Part shown: positions 56,820 to 64,000 of the stretch, piece by piece
How the letters are laid out: every line of letters starts with the position of its first letter
Position numbering within the stretch: position 1 is the stretch's first letter
From: Yersinia vastinensis
GTDB lineage: Bacteria; Pseudomonadota; Gammaproteobacteria; Enterobacterales; Enterobacteriaceae
DNA length: 64,000 nt
Assembly: GCF_902726565.1 (NCBI RefSeq)
Contig: NZ_CACVAF010000006.1
Span: 186,001 to 250,000 of the forward strand
Reading direction: 5' to 3'
Program-made: the position numbers and the translations under genes
The notes under the pieces: model-generated
The model's database searches: none
What the model saw: the letters and a program-made list of their open reading frames with translations, nothing else
Told to the model about the DNA's origin: nothing

Positions 56820-57785
56820 TCAAAATGAGATAAAGCGCGATGTATACTTATTGAGTAATAAAATCCGCGATAACAATACCGATGCTGCGAATACGGATAA
56901 CAGCAGAGTGAATCTCAGTGTCACATCCGATAAGTTATATGCGCTGGCAATAAAGTAGAAAATCCCATCATGCAGAATATAAACTCCGATCATGGATGGG
57001 CTGATATAAGCTAATGTTTTCTTTATCCATTCATATTGGGTATCAAAGTTATCAAATATGACAAATAAACATAAACTCAGTATTAAAACATGCAAGTTAT
57101 CGAGGAAGTACCCTGCATTCACTGTTTTATATACATGTATCGACATAAAACTTTCATAGTAATACATCGAGATTGCTGTCGGGATAAGGAGTATTTTAGC
57201 TGTAAGCAGTACCCGCGGCATTTTTGTTATTTTTTGGCAGACCTTCGACCAGAGGAATCTACCCGTCATATAATAGAAAATCCAGGTCCACAATCTAAAG
57301 TATTGTGGAAAATCAATCAGGTAAGGTCTTTCACTGAAAGCACTGATGAGGTCAATAGAAATGGAGAATATAACCAAACAAGAAAGGGTTATTATTGCCG
57401 TTCTGTTACTTTTTAACACTTTTGAAATTATTGGGTTAATAAGGTAAATAATGGCAATGCTGAATAAAAGCCAGCTTTGTAAGAAGTATCCTCGCTTAAA
57501 ACCATCTTCATTGATAAAGTAGAAAAGTACGTTCCAGAAGATAATAATACTGATTATAGATTTTAATTTTCTCAGGATATCTTGTTGATCTATCTCATCA
57601 TTTGAGTCGATGTAACCAATAATCATAAAAAATAGAGGAGTGGCGATGATCGATAAAAAATACAGTACGGCCATCACTTCGCCACCTAAAAAACACTGGT
57701 CTGTACAAGTCTTGCTGGCAGAATAAAAAGTCACAGCAGAAAAACAGCTTAACGTTTTTAGGGCATGTAAACCTACGTTTCTCAT
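56820..57785 (-). CDS. Acyltransferase 3 family integral membrane protein (WecH/YiaH-like)
   Basis: 321 residues with about 10 hydrophobic segments and the family opening (LHALKTLSCFSAVTFYSAS, ATPLFFMIIGYI). Members transfer O-acetyl or similar groups to surface sugars (OafA, WecH). The catalytic His of the family near the N-terminus is in LHALK. AT-rich, consistent with a transferred surface-modification gene. The acceptor is unknown. Confidence 0.8.
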   Translation of the reverse strand: MRNVGLHALKTLSCFSAVTFYSASKTCTDQCFLGGEVMAVLYFLSIIATPLFFMIIGYIDSNDEIDQQDILRKLKSIISIIIFWNVLFYFINEDGFKRGYFLQSWLLFSIAIIYLINPIISKVLKSNRTAIITLSCLVIFSISIDLISAFSERPYLIDFPQYFRLWTWIFYYMTGRFLWSKVCQKITKMPRVLLTAKILLIPTAISMYYYESFMSIHVYKTVNAGYFLDNLHVLILSLCLFVIFDNFDTQYEWIKKTLAYISPSMIGVYILHDGIFYFIASAYNLSDVTLRFTLLLSVFAASVLLSRILLLNKYTSRFISF

Positions 57786-58139
57786 AAAGTAGTCTGACTT
57801 AGAATAGGGTTAGATGAGATGTTCAGCTTCATAGGGCTTAGGTCTAGCATCTAAACCATCCTATTTAGGCTACTAATATTCTTGTATTTTTACATATAAT
57901 CCCAATTCTGTCACGTAATGGAAACTTAATTTTAAATAAAGCATCAGGAAATATTTCTTAGAGAAAAAGACGTTTCCTACACTCTCCGGTGTTGACATCC
58001 TATATATCTTCCACCCCCCCTATGGTCTACTCAAAAGTAGGGTATGAACTAGGCTATCTTTATAATTTGTAATGCTATTTGATTACATCACAAACAGATG
58101 TGAGTTACCAATTCATAGGGTGCTGAAGCACTAACGGGT
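57786..58139. other. Divergent promoter gap, acyltransferase / LuxR regulator
   Basis: 354 bp, AT-rich, no ORF worth calling. A homopolymer CCCCCC lies near 58013. It presumably carries both promoters; I cannot assign boxes with confidence. Confidence 0.4.
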
Positions 58140-58148
58140 GTGGCCAAT

Positions 58149-58751
58149 ATGATAAGTTGTATGATAGTTGATAACGATAAATATCAAACTTTAGGTATGG
58201 TAGCTATCGTAAAAAAGATATTCACATCATTAGGATTTAAAAAAGAGATTAAATTCTATCGGAAAGCATTTTATTCTGCTGATGTCATTTTTATTGGGGT
58301 TGATGAGTTTAGTTTTTTTGAAGCGTTAAAACGTCTGGATAAGGCACCATCAGAAGCTGATGTGTTTTTGATTTGTGATGCCAGATTGAATAGCTTTTTG
58401 CAGGGTATCCCAAGATTTAGCAATGTCACTATGATCTTCCGAGAAGATTCTGTCGATACAGCGACTAACAAGATTACTACTGTGCTTAAACGTAGGCTCC
58501 GTGGCATTAAAGATAATTTTACTGAGCGCAAAGTGACCAAAGTACTAAGTCTGGAATCAGCAGAGCGGCAATATTTAACACCGAATGAAAATATTGTGTT
58601 GAAGTTGTTTAACGAGGGTTTTTCGGGCGGTGATATTGCCAGAATTTTGAAAAAGAGTGAAAAGACAGTCAGTGGGCAAAAAAGGTCTGCGATGAAAAAG
58701 TTGGGTGCTCGTACTGATGTAGAGTTAATTAAAATGTTTATGTTCAAATAG
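58149..58751 (+). CDS. LuxR-family regulator with an atypical receiver-like N-terminus
   Basis: 200 residues from the ATG at 58149 (GTG at 58140 in frame). The C-terminal 65 residues are a LuxR/GerE HTH: LTPNENIVLKLFNEGFSGGDIARIL followed by KKSEKTVSGQKRSAMKKLG. The N-terminus begins MISCMIVDNDKYQ, like a response regulator, but the usual phospho-Asp strand is not convincing, so it may be a pseudo-receiver of the RcsB/GadE-helper type. Divergent from the acyltransferase gene. Confidence 0.82.
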   Translation: MISCMIVDNDKYQTLGMVAIVKKIFTSLGFKKEIKFYRKAFYSADVIFIGVDEFSFFEALKRLDKAPSEADVFLICDARLNSFLQGIPRFSNVTMIFREDSVDTATNKITTVLKRRLRGIKDNFTERKVTKVLSLESAERQYLTPNENIVLKLFNEGFSGGDIARILKKSEKTVSGQKRSAMKKLGARTDVELIKMFMFK

Positions 58752-58875
58752 TTAGTATGAAGAATGGACTGGATTTTTAGTTACTTTTGCCGTCAACACC
58801 AGAGAATACCAAAGGGATTTTCTTATGCTTGCAGGCAGGGATGCCAGCATCAGATTCCCGGGGGAGGGACCCGGG

Positions 58876-58904
58876 CAGCCCCAGTATTATGATATTTGGG
58901 GCTG
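58876..58904. terminator. Hairpin between the LuxR and cold-shock-domain genes
   Basis: 8-bp stem CAGCCCCA / TGGGGCTG with a 13-base loop; only scattered T follow. Sits between convergent genes; a weak terminator candidate. A CCCGGG repeat precedes it. Confidence 0.5.
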
Positions 58905-58952
58905 TTGGTTGGTTATGATTTCAAGCGGTTTCAGTAAAAACCGTATCCAATA

Positions 58953-59444
58953 TTAAATGCACTTCAACTTAGCAATCGTACTGTCGATATCAACTTCATG
59001 TTCAGAAAATGTATAAGTTATATTTTGGAATGTGGTTATCGACAACATTCTTAGTGGTACCGTTTTTTCTGAAATATCTTCTTCCTGCGGCCGGATCTTA
59101 TTCATCAGTAAATTGACTGAGAGGATGGTGTTGGCTTTATCAACTTCAGCCTGCGCAGGAACTTCTTTGGTGAAGGTATTGAATGATTTGATGCTAGTGA
59201 GTTTGATTCTCTCATTGGCTATGAATATATATTTACTCTCAATAGCCACTTTCACCGCATAAGCAGATAAACCTTTAGTGTTGGTTGTTGGCTCAAAAGT
59301 CACTTCCGCGCCTTTTTTGATCATCTCGGGATTAGCAACTTTAATAACGTGAAAATAACGGTTATCTCCGTTCTCATCGGTGATAAAACCAAAACCTTTA
59401 TCTTCAAAAAAAGTTGTTATTCTACCGTTCATCATGCATCTCAT
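58953..59444 (-). CDS. Cold-shock-domain protein with a long C-terminal extension
   Basis: 163 residues from the ATG at 59444 (MRCMMNGRITTF...); ATGs at 59435 and 59432 are alternatives. Residues ~5-65 form a cold-shock fold (ITTFFEDKGFGFITDENG with RNP1 and RYFHV in RNP2 position), then ~95 residues with no known domain. The longer frame upstream to 59804 covers the cspE region and is rejected. It may bind RNA or single-stranded DNA; divergent from cspE. Confidence 0.75.
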   Translation of the reverse strand: MRCMMNGRITTFFEDKGFGFITDENGDNRYFHVIKVANPEMIKKGAEVTFEPTTNTKGLSAYAVKVAIESKYIFIANERIKLTSIKSFNTFTKEVPAQAEVDKANTILSVNLLMNKIRPQEEDISEKTVPLRMLSITTFQNITYTFSEHEVDIDSTIAKLKCI

Positions 59445-59708
59445 ATTAGCGTATCCAATGGGTAAGTATAATACAGGTGAATCGCTTTCAGATACAGTCT
59501 GGTGGTTTAACGGTGCTTTTGGACAGCAGTGAAGGTGAGTCGTAAAAGAAAAAAATATGGATTTCTGTGCTATAAATTGAGCAAAAAAAGGCGGCTTTTC
59601 ACTTTTTCTCTGTTTTTTGTGATCCCTGCCGTGGACAAAAAACGGTTCTATTGCTGTACTGTATCTGACACACACTTTGTGTCCAACATTCACGTAAAGG
59701 TAAGTTTG

Positions 59709-59918
59709 ATGTCTAAGATTAAAGGTAGCGTTAAGTGGTTCAATGAAGCTAAAGGCTTTGGTTTCATCACCCCAGAAGATGGCAGCAAGGACGTTTTCGT
59801 TCATTTCTCAGCCATCGCAAGCAACGGTTTCAAAACTCTTGCTGAAGGCCAGCGTGTAGAATTTGAAATCACAAGCGGTGCCAAAGGGCCATCTGCTGCT
59901 AATGTTATCGCTATCTAA
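59709..59918 (+). CDS. cspE: Cold-shock protein CspE/CspC type
   Basis: 69 residues: [21 protein letters not shown] with RNP1 KGFGFI and RNP2 DVFVHF. Nucleic-acid chaperone and antiterminator. crcB follows on the opposite strand, as beside cspE in E. coli, which favours CspE over CspC. A clean terminator follows. Confidence 0.92.
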   Translation: MSKIKGSVKWFNEAKGFGFITPEDGSKDVFVHFSAIASNGFKTLAEGQRVEFEITSGAKGPSAANVIAI

Positions 59919-59934
59919 GTAGCCCATATCTCTT

Positions 59935-59965
59935 AAAACCCGCCTCAATAGGCGGGTTTTTATTT
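59935..59965 (+). terminator. Terminator after cspE
   Basis: 10-bp stem AAAACCCGCC / GGCGGGTTTT with a 6-base loop and TTAT tail; palindromic flanks let it work in both directions. Confidence 0.9.
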
Positions 59966-60193
59966 GTGGCGTTGGGACGCAACCAGAAAGATCTGCAATT
60001 AAAAGAGATATATTTTCAAGAAAGCAGTGGTGATAAACAGACAAAAAATCACTGTCAACCATTCAACCCTTGTTTTGGGTAAACTAAACATAAATCTTAT
60101 CCTGCGCATCAGTTGCCCCATTGACCAACTGTTCTGGTGACCAGTATCCGATGCGAAGATTAAGAAAACATTAAGACACGACTCTCAGCAAAT

Positions 60194-60577
60194 TCATTGA
60201 CTGACAAAAGAATTAACCAGCATAAAAGCCAGCATCGTCATGGCGAGTGAGCCGGCCAGATTAAGTAAAATAGTGCCAGCCGCCCATGCCAATTTCCCAT
60301 CCTGAATTAAATAAACAACTTCAACTGAGAAAGTTGAAAATGTAGTCAGCCCCCCACAAAATCCAGTAGTAATTAATAACTTCCAAACGGGATCAATGTG
60401 CGCAATACGGGTAAATAGCGCTAATGTTAGGCCAATAATAAAAGCGCCAAGTAGGTTTACAATGAGTGTCCCCACCGGAAGATTGCTTGATAAGCTGTTT
60501 AACTTCATGCTGACCAGCCAACGGGCAACGCTACCCATGCCCCCACCAATAAATACTGCAATTAATGTATTAAACAT
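60194..60577 (-). CDS. crcB: Fluoride ion channel
   Basis: 127 residues, four hydrophobic segments. CrcB/Fluc motifs [21 protein letters not shown] and [12 protein letters not shown]. It exports fluoride as a dual-topology dimer. No fluoride riboswitch pattern was seen upstream. Confidence 0.94.
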   Translation of the reverse strand: MFNTLIAVFIGGGMGSVARWLVSMKLNSLSSNLPVGTLIVNLLGAFIIGLTLALFTRIAHIDPVWKLLITTGFCGGLTTFSTFSVEVVYLIQDGKLAWAAGTILLNLAGSLAMTMLAFMLVNSFVSQ

Positions 60578-60617
60578 AAATACCTATTTTTATTGGCACC
60601 TGTATTAAGTGCCTTGT

Positions 60618-61670
60618 TCAGCTCGCCAATTCAATACGGTTTCGGCCATTATCTTTTGCCACATACAGCGCAGAGTCAGCCGCTTTCAGCCATTGTTGAT
60701 AGTTAATCATGTCGTGCCGGTAGTCGGCAATACCAGCGCTGACTCTAAGTTGCAATGGAGGGGCTTGGGTAAAAACTAAATCTGCCAGTTTTTCTTGAAT
60801 CCTAATTAATACTTCCCGCGTTTGCTCCGCCGTCGTATTTGGCAAAATAGCACCAAACTCATCCCCACCATAGCGACCAACAATATCAATGGCTCGCAGT
60901 CCTAATAATAACTCTTCTGCAAGAACGGTAATGGCTTCATCGCCGACGGCATGACCAAAAGTATCGTTGATAGACTTAAAGTTATCGATATCAAGTAAAA
61001 TCAGTGTGGCACCGTGTTGGTAACGACGACAACTATCAAATTGATTATGTAGCTGATGTTCCCAATGTCTGCGGTTGTACAAGCCCGTTAATCCATCTCT
61101 TACACTAATGCGTAAAAGCTCTTCTTTATTTTCGGCCAAACGTTTTGCTGTTCTATAGGTTACTAATCCAAGCAGGGAAGGGTAAATAATTATCATGGGT
61201 AAGCAGGCATAAACTTGGAGCGGCGAGGTCTCTGGCTTAAAGGGTAAATTAAATATCCATGCAGTCAGTAAACTACAGGCAATTTGTAATGCCAGTCCTT
61301 TGCAAAAAACGTTTTTCCCGCCAGAAGCTATATTATTCATACTCATCATTGAGAGAATAACGACCGATGGTAGAGCATTGAATGACATTATTGCGACCCA
61401 GACACCACCGAGTGCCGAGTCTATTTTCATATTTATTATTTCTTGTTCGAACGGTTGTTCTGAGCGCAAGGCTAGCAAAAAAGCAATATGTGGCCAGATC
61501 AATCCATTAGTAGCGAGTGCGAGCCATAACCATAATGAAGCATTTTGTGTGTAGAGTACTGAGCCGACACAAAACATACCAATGCCTAAGCCAAATGCTC
61601 GTGGTAAATAAGTCCTTTTAGCAAAACTTAATCCTGATCGGCGGGTATTTATTCTCGTTGAATAAGGCAA
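60618..61670 (-). CDS. Diguanylate cyclase, MASE2-GGDEF (DgcC/AdrA-like)
   Basis: 350 residues. A MASE2 membrane domain (RRSGLSFAKRTYLPRAFGLG at the start, five or so segments) and a GGDEF domain with an intact GGDEF signature (GRYGGDEFGAI) and an inhibitory RxxD (RAID) before it. It makes cyclic di-GMP. The frame has a TTG start at 61670 with GAGGG upstream; a later ATG would break the MASE2 start, so TTG was kept. Close to AdrA/YaiC, which activates cellulose, but sits here between crcB and tatE. Confidence 0.88.
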   Translation of the reverse strand: MPYSTRINTRRSGLSFAKRTYLPRAFGLGIGMFCVGSVLYTQNASLWLWLALATNGLIWPHIAFLLALRSEQPFEQEIINMKIDSALGGVWVAIMSFNALPSVVILSMMSMNNIASGGKNVFCKGLALQIACSLLTAWIFNLPFKPETSPLQVYACLPMIIIYPSLLGLVTYRTAKRLAENKEELLRISVRDGLTGLYNRRHWEHQLHNQFDSCRRYQHGATLILLDIDNFKSINDTFGHAVGDEAITVLAEELLLGLRAIDIVGRYGGDEFGAILPNTTAEQTREVLIRIQEKLADLVFTQAPPLQLRVSAGIADYRHDMINYQQWLKAADSALYVAKDNGRNRIELAS

Positions 61671-61874
61671 TTGGCGGTTCCCTCGTTTTTTCTGCTTTAG
61701 GGGGATGTTAACGGCAATGTCTCATCCGGAATGAGTCAAAAATCAGGATGCATAGACTCTTGAATAAATCATAGTTCACTAACTAAATCTGTTACATATT
61801 ACTGTTGTTTTAATCGGTGATTTATTCGTAAATAGCCCATGATTAAATGAACAGTGCTAACCAAGAAGGTGAGT

Positions 61875-62096
61875 ATGGAAGGTATCAGTATTACCAAATT
61901 GCTGGTCGTCGGCATATTAATCGTATTGTTGTTTGGTACCAGCAAATTACGTACGCTTGGGGCAGACTTAGGTGCCGCTCTGAAAGGCTTTAAAAAGGCC
62001 ATGGGCAATGATGATGCGCCATCGGCGAGTACGACGGCTGAATCTAAAGCAGCAATCGATACCAAAATAACACCGCCAAACGAGCATAAAGACTGA
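61875..62096 (+). CDS. tatE: Twin-arginine translocase subunit TatE
   Basis: 73 residues from the ATG at 61875 (AAGGTGAG upstream). One membrane helix (ITKLLVVGILIVLLFGT), then the amphipathic helix with FKKAMGNDD of TatA/TatE and a polar tail. Its place upstream of the convergent lipA matches E. coli tatE. Confidence 0.92.
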   Translation: MEGISITKLLVVGILIVLLFGTSKLRTLGADLGAALKGFKKAMGNDDAPSASTTAESKAAIDTKITPPNEHKD

Positions 62097-62194
62097 TTGT
62101 ACTCACGGAGAGGGCCTCTATTTCGGTTATCCCGGTAGACTCATCATCTTTTGATTCGCGTATTATCATGCCACGGCATAATAGCGGATAACAA

Positions 62195-62225
62195 AAAAAC
62201 GGATCTCCACTGGAAATCCGTTTTT
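62195..62225. terminator. Bidirectional terminator between tatE and lipA
   Basis: AAAAACGGAT / ATCCGTTTTT stem with T-tails both ways, 75 bp before the lipA stop. Serves convergent tatE and lipA. Confidence 0.85.
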
Positions 62226-62299
62226 ATTTATTGGTTGTCTAAGGTGTAATAAATTATTTCAGTTACTCAGGTCAAAACGTCTATTCAGACCCGATTTGC

Positions 62300-63265
62300 T
62301 TATTTGACTTCCAATCCTTTTGCTTGCAGATCGGCATGATAAGAGGAGCGAACGAACGGGCCACAAGCGGCATGGGTAAAGCCCATAGCCATAGCTTCAG
62401 CTTTCATCTCATCAAACTCTGCTGGGCTGACATAACGCTGTACCGGTAGATGGTGACGGCTAGGTTGCAAGTACTGCCCCAGCGTTAACATGGTCACTCC
62501 GTGGCGGCGTAAATCACGCATCACTTCTACTATCTCGGCATTGGTCTCACCTAAACCAACCATCAAACCCGATTTGGTTGGAATCTCAGGATGCGCTTCT
62601 TTAAAGCGCTCTAATAATTTAAGCGACCACTCATAGTTAGCCCCTGGACGAACCTGTCGATATACCCGAGGAACGTTTTCCAAATTGTGGTTAAACACAT
62701 CTGGTGGGGTCACGGTCAAAATATCTAGTGCACGATCCATACGACCACGGAAGTCAGGCACGAGTGTTTCAATTTTAATGGTTGGATTTTTGGCACGTAT
62801 CGCGGAGATGCAATCGGCAAAATGCTGGGCACCGCCGTCGCGCAGGTCATCACGGTCAACAGAGGTGATAACCACATAACGCAGCCCCATATCTTTAATG
62901 GTCTGGGCCAGTTTCTCCGGCTCATTGGCATCTGGTGTCACCGGACGACCATGGGCGACGTCACAGAATGGACAACGACGGGTACAGATCGCGCCAAGGA
63001 TCATAAAGGTCGCGGTACCGTGGTTAAAACACTCCGACAGGTTAGGGCAGGATGCTTCTTCGCAAACCGAGTGCAGACCATTTTTACGCATTGCTGCCTT
63101 GATACCCTGAATACGGCTGGAGTCAGCAGGGAGCTTGATTTTCATCCATTCGGGTTTACGTAGCAGCTCTTGACGTTCGGTAACCACGGTTTTAATCGGG
63201 ATTAACGCCATTTTATCTGCGTCACGGTATTTGACGCCGCGTTCCATCTGAATCGGTTTACTCAT
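62300..63265 (-). CDS. lipA: Lipoyl synthase
   Basis: 321 residues, radical-SAM. The auxiliary cluster Cys are in [12 protein letters not shown], and the radical-SAM CxxxCxxC is in CTRRCPFC. Last motif RSSYHA at the C-terminus. It inserts two sulfur atoms into octanoyl groups on E2 and GcvH. Downstream of lipB on the same strand. Confidence 0.97.
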   Translation of the reverse strand: MSKPIQMERGVKYRDADKMALIPIKTVVTERQELLRKPEWMKIKLPADSSRIQGIKAAMRKNGLHSVCEEASCPNLSECFNHGTATFMILGAICTRRCPFCDVAHGRPVTPDANEPEKLAQTIKDMGLRYVVITSVDRDDLRDGGAQHFADCISAIRAKNPTIKIETLVPDFRGRMDRALDILTVTPPDVFNHNLENVPRVYRQVRPGANYEWSLKLLERFKEAHPEIPTKSGLMVGLGETNAEIVEVMRDLRRHGVTMLTLGQYLQPSRHHLPVQRYVSPAEFDEMKAEAMAMGFTHAACGPFVRSSYHADLQAKGLEVK

Positions 63266-63435
63266 AATCGTGCTGGTTCCAGTTCTGAATCTCTCAATTT
63301 GAGATTTTTCATTAAATTCAACGGGATGTGGCGTTCGTTAAAAAATATTTGAAAATTGTTTAAAAATTATATCATCTTTGCCCCACGTCATTCAGCCCCC
63401 AATTTTGTAAGTGTTAGTGGCTGTGGTTGGGTCAT

Positions 63436-64000
63436 TTATTTTGTGTCGGATGATACATAGTCCGCCAGCGACCAAGGCTGTTGTTCTGCCTCGGGATAAT
63501 CTAGCTGACGGGTAAATTCATGCACCAATATCGGCTGGATATCAGCAACAGTGGTACCTATTTTCAATGCGCTGACCTGAGTCATCTGCATACCGGCATA
63601 GCCACAGGGATTAATGCGCTGGAAGGGTTCCAGATCCATCGCAATGTTTAATGCCAGACCATGAAATGAACATCCCCGACGGATGCGCAATCCAAGCGAG
63701 CATATCTTCTGCTGGCCGACATAGACACCAGGCGCATCCGGACGAGCTTGCGACTCAATACCCAAATGGGCAAGCGTTTGTATCACGGTATTCTCAATGG
63801 CGGTGACTAACTGCCGCACACCCAATTTGGCGCGTTTGAGATCAATCATGATGTACATGACTTGCTGGCCGGGGCCATGGTAGGTGACTTGCCCACCGCG
63901 GTCACTTTGGATAACCGGTATATCACCGGGCATTAATACGTGTTCGGCTTTTCCGGCCTGACCCTGAGTAAAGACTTTCTGATGTTCAACCAGCCAGATT
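63436..64000 (-). CDS. lipB: Octanoyl-[acyl-carrier-protein]:protein octanoyltransferase, 5' end missing
   Basis: The frame is open to the window end; 187 residues are visible and about 30 N-terminal residues are beyond. Signatures [32 protein letters not shown], the catalytic Lys in [17 protein letters not shown] and Cys in NPCGYAGM. It transfers octanoate from ACP to lipoyl domains, the substrate of LipA. Upstream of lipA with a 170-bp gap holding a mixed AT-rich sequence. Confidence 0.95.
   Translation of the reverse strand, partial: IWLVEHQKVFTQGQAGKAEHVLMPGDIPVIQSDRGGQVTYHGPGQQVMYIMIDLKRAKLGVRQLVTAIENTVIQTLAHLGIESQARPDAPGVYVGQQKICSLGLRIRRGCSFHGLALNIAMDLEPFQRINPCGYAGMQMTQVSALKIGTTVADIQPILVHEFTRQLDYPEAEQQPWSLADYVSSDTK

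Noticed and set aside
59445-59804. N-terminal extension of the cold-shock-domain protein
   Set aside because: It covers the cspE promoter, leader and first 96 bases antisense; the domain starts after 59444.
60578-60617. Fluoride riboswitch before crcB
   Set aside because: The gap is only 40 bp and has no matching pseudoknot pattern.

Overview
The window reads as chromosomal DNA of a Yersinia, most likely of the Y. enterocolitica lineage. The reasons are the gene run wbcO-wbcP-wbcQ-gne-gsk-rosB-rosA-ushA, which I recall as the Y. enterocolitica outer-core / O-antigen locus border, two ERIC-type intergenic repeats, and core genes in the usual enterobacterial order. No rRNA, CRISPR array or intact insertion sequence was seen.

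Layout. 1-4.9 kb: the end of a lipopolysaccharide outer-core cluster, cut by the window start. 5-11.6 kb: gsk, the RosA/RosB efflux-antiporter pair and ushA. 11.8-13.9 kb: a flippase and a glycosyltransferase, an extra surface-sugar pair outside the main cluster. 14-32.2 kb: conserved core (ybaK, the sRNA ChiX, ybaP, copA/cueR, ybbJ-qmcA, ybbN, ybbO, tesA, ybbAP, purEK, lpxH, ppiB, cysS, ybcJ, folD). 32.37 kb: tRNA-Arg(UCU), argU, followed at once by the tail of a tyrosine integrase. 33.4-38.9 kb: an island-like stretch with the anaerobic sulfite reductase operon asrABC, a yjhX-yjhQ-yjhP module in which yjhQ is cut short, and a gutted MFS drug-efflux gene.

39.0-50.9 kb is the most striking part: a divergent cluster that looks like a complete beta-mannan / glucomannan utilisation system. 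It has a LacI-type regulator with two near-identical palindromic operators, a lactose/cellobiose-type PTS (IIA, IIB, two IIC permeases), a ROK sugar kinase, a LamB-like porin, an exported GH5 mannanase-like enzyme with accessory domains, a GH1 phospho-glycosidase and ManA. Its parts match the Bacillus subtilis gmu operon function by function, with an outer-membrane porin added. The inferred flow is: mannan is cut outside or in the periplasm, oligosaccharides enter through the porin, the PTS imports and phosphorylates them, GH1 splits them, the ROK kinase phosphorylates the free sugar, and ManA makes fructose-6-phosphate.

51-59.5 kb: accessory genes (exported TPR/DUF2135 protein, small exported and membrane proteins, Atm1-like ABC exporter, double-Mop molybdate protein, PphA-like phosphatase, acyltransferase, LuxR-type regulator, cold-shock-domain protein). 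59.7-64 kb: core again (cspE, crcB, a DgcC-like diguanylate cyclase, tatE, lipA, and lipB cut by the window end).
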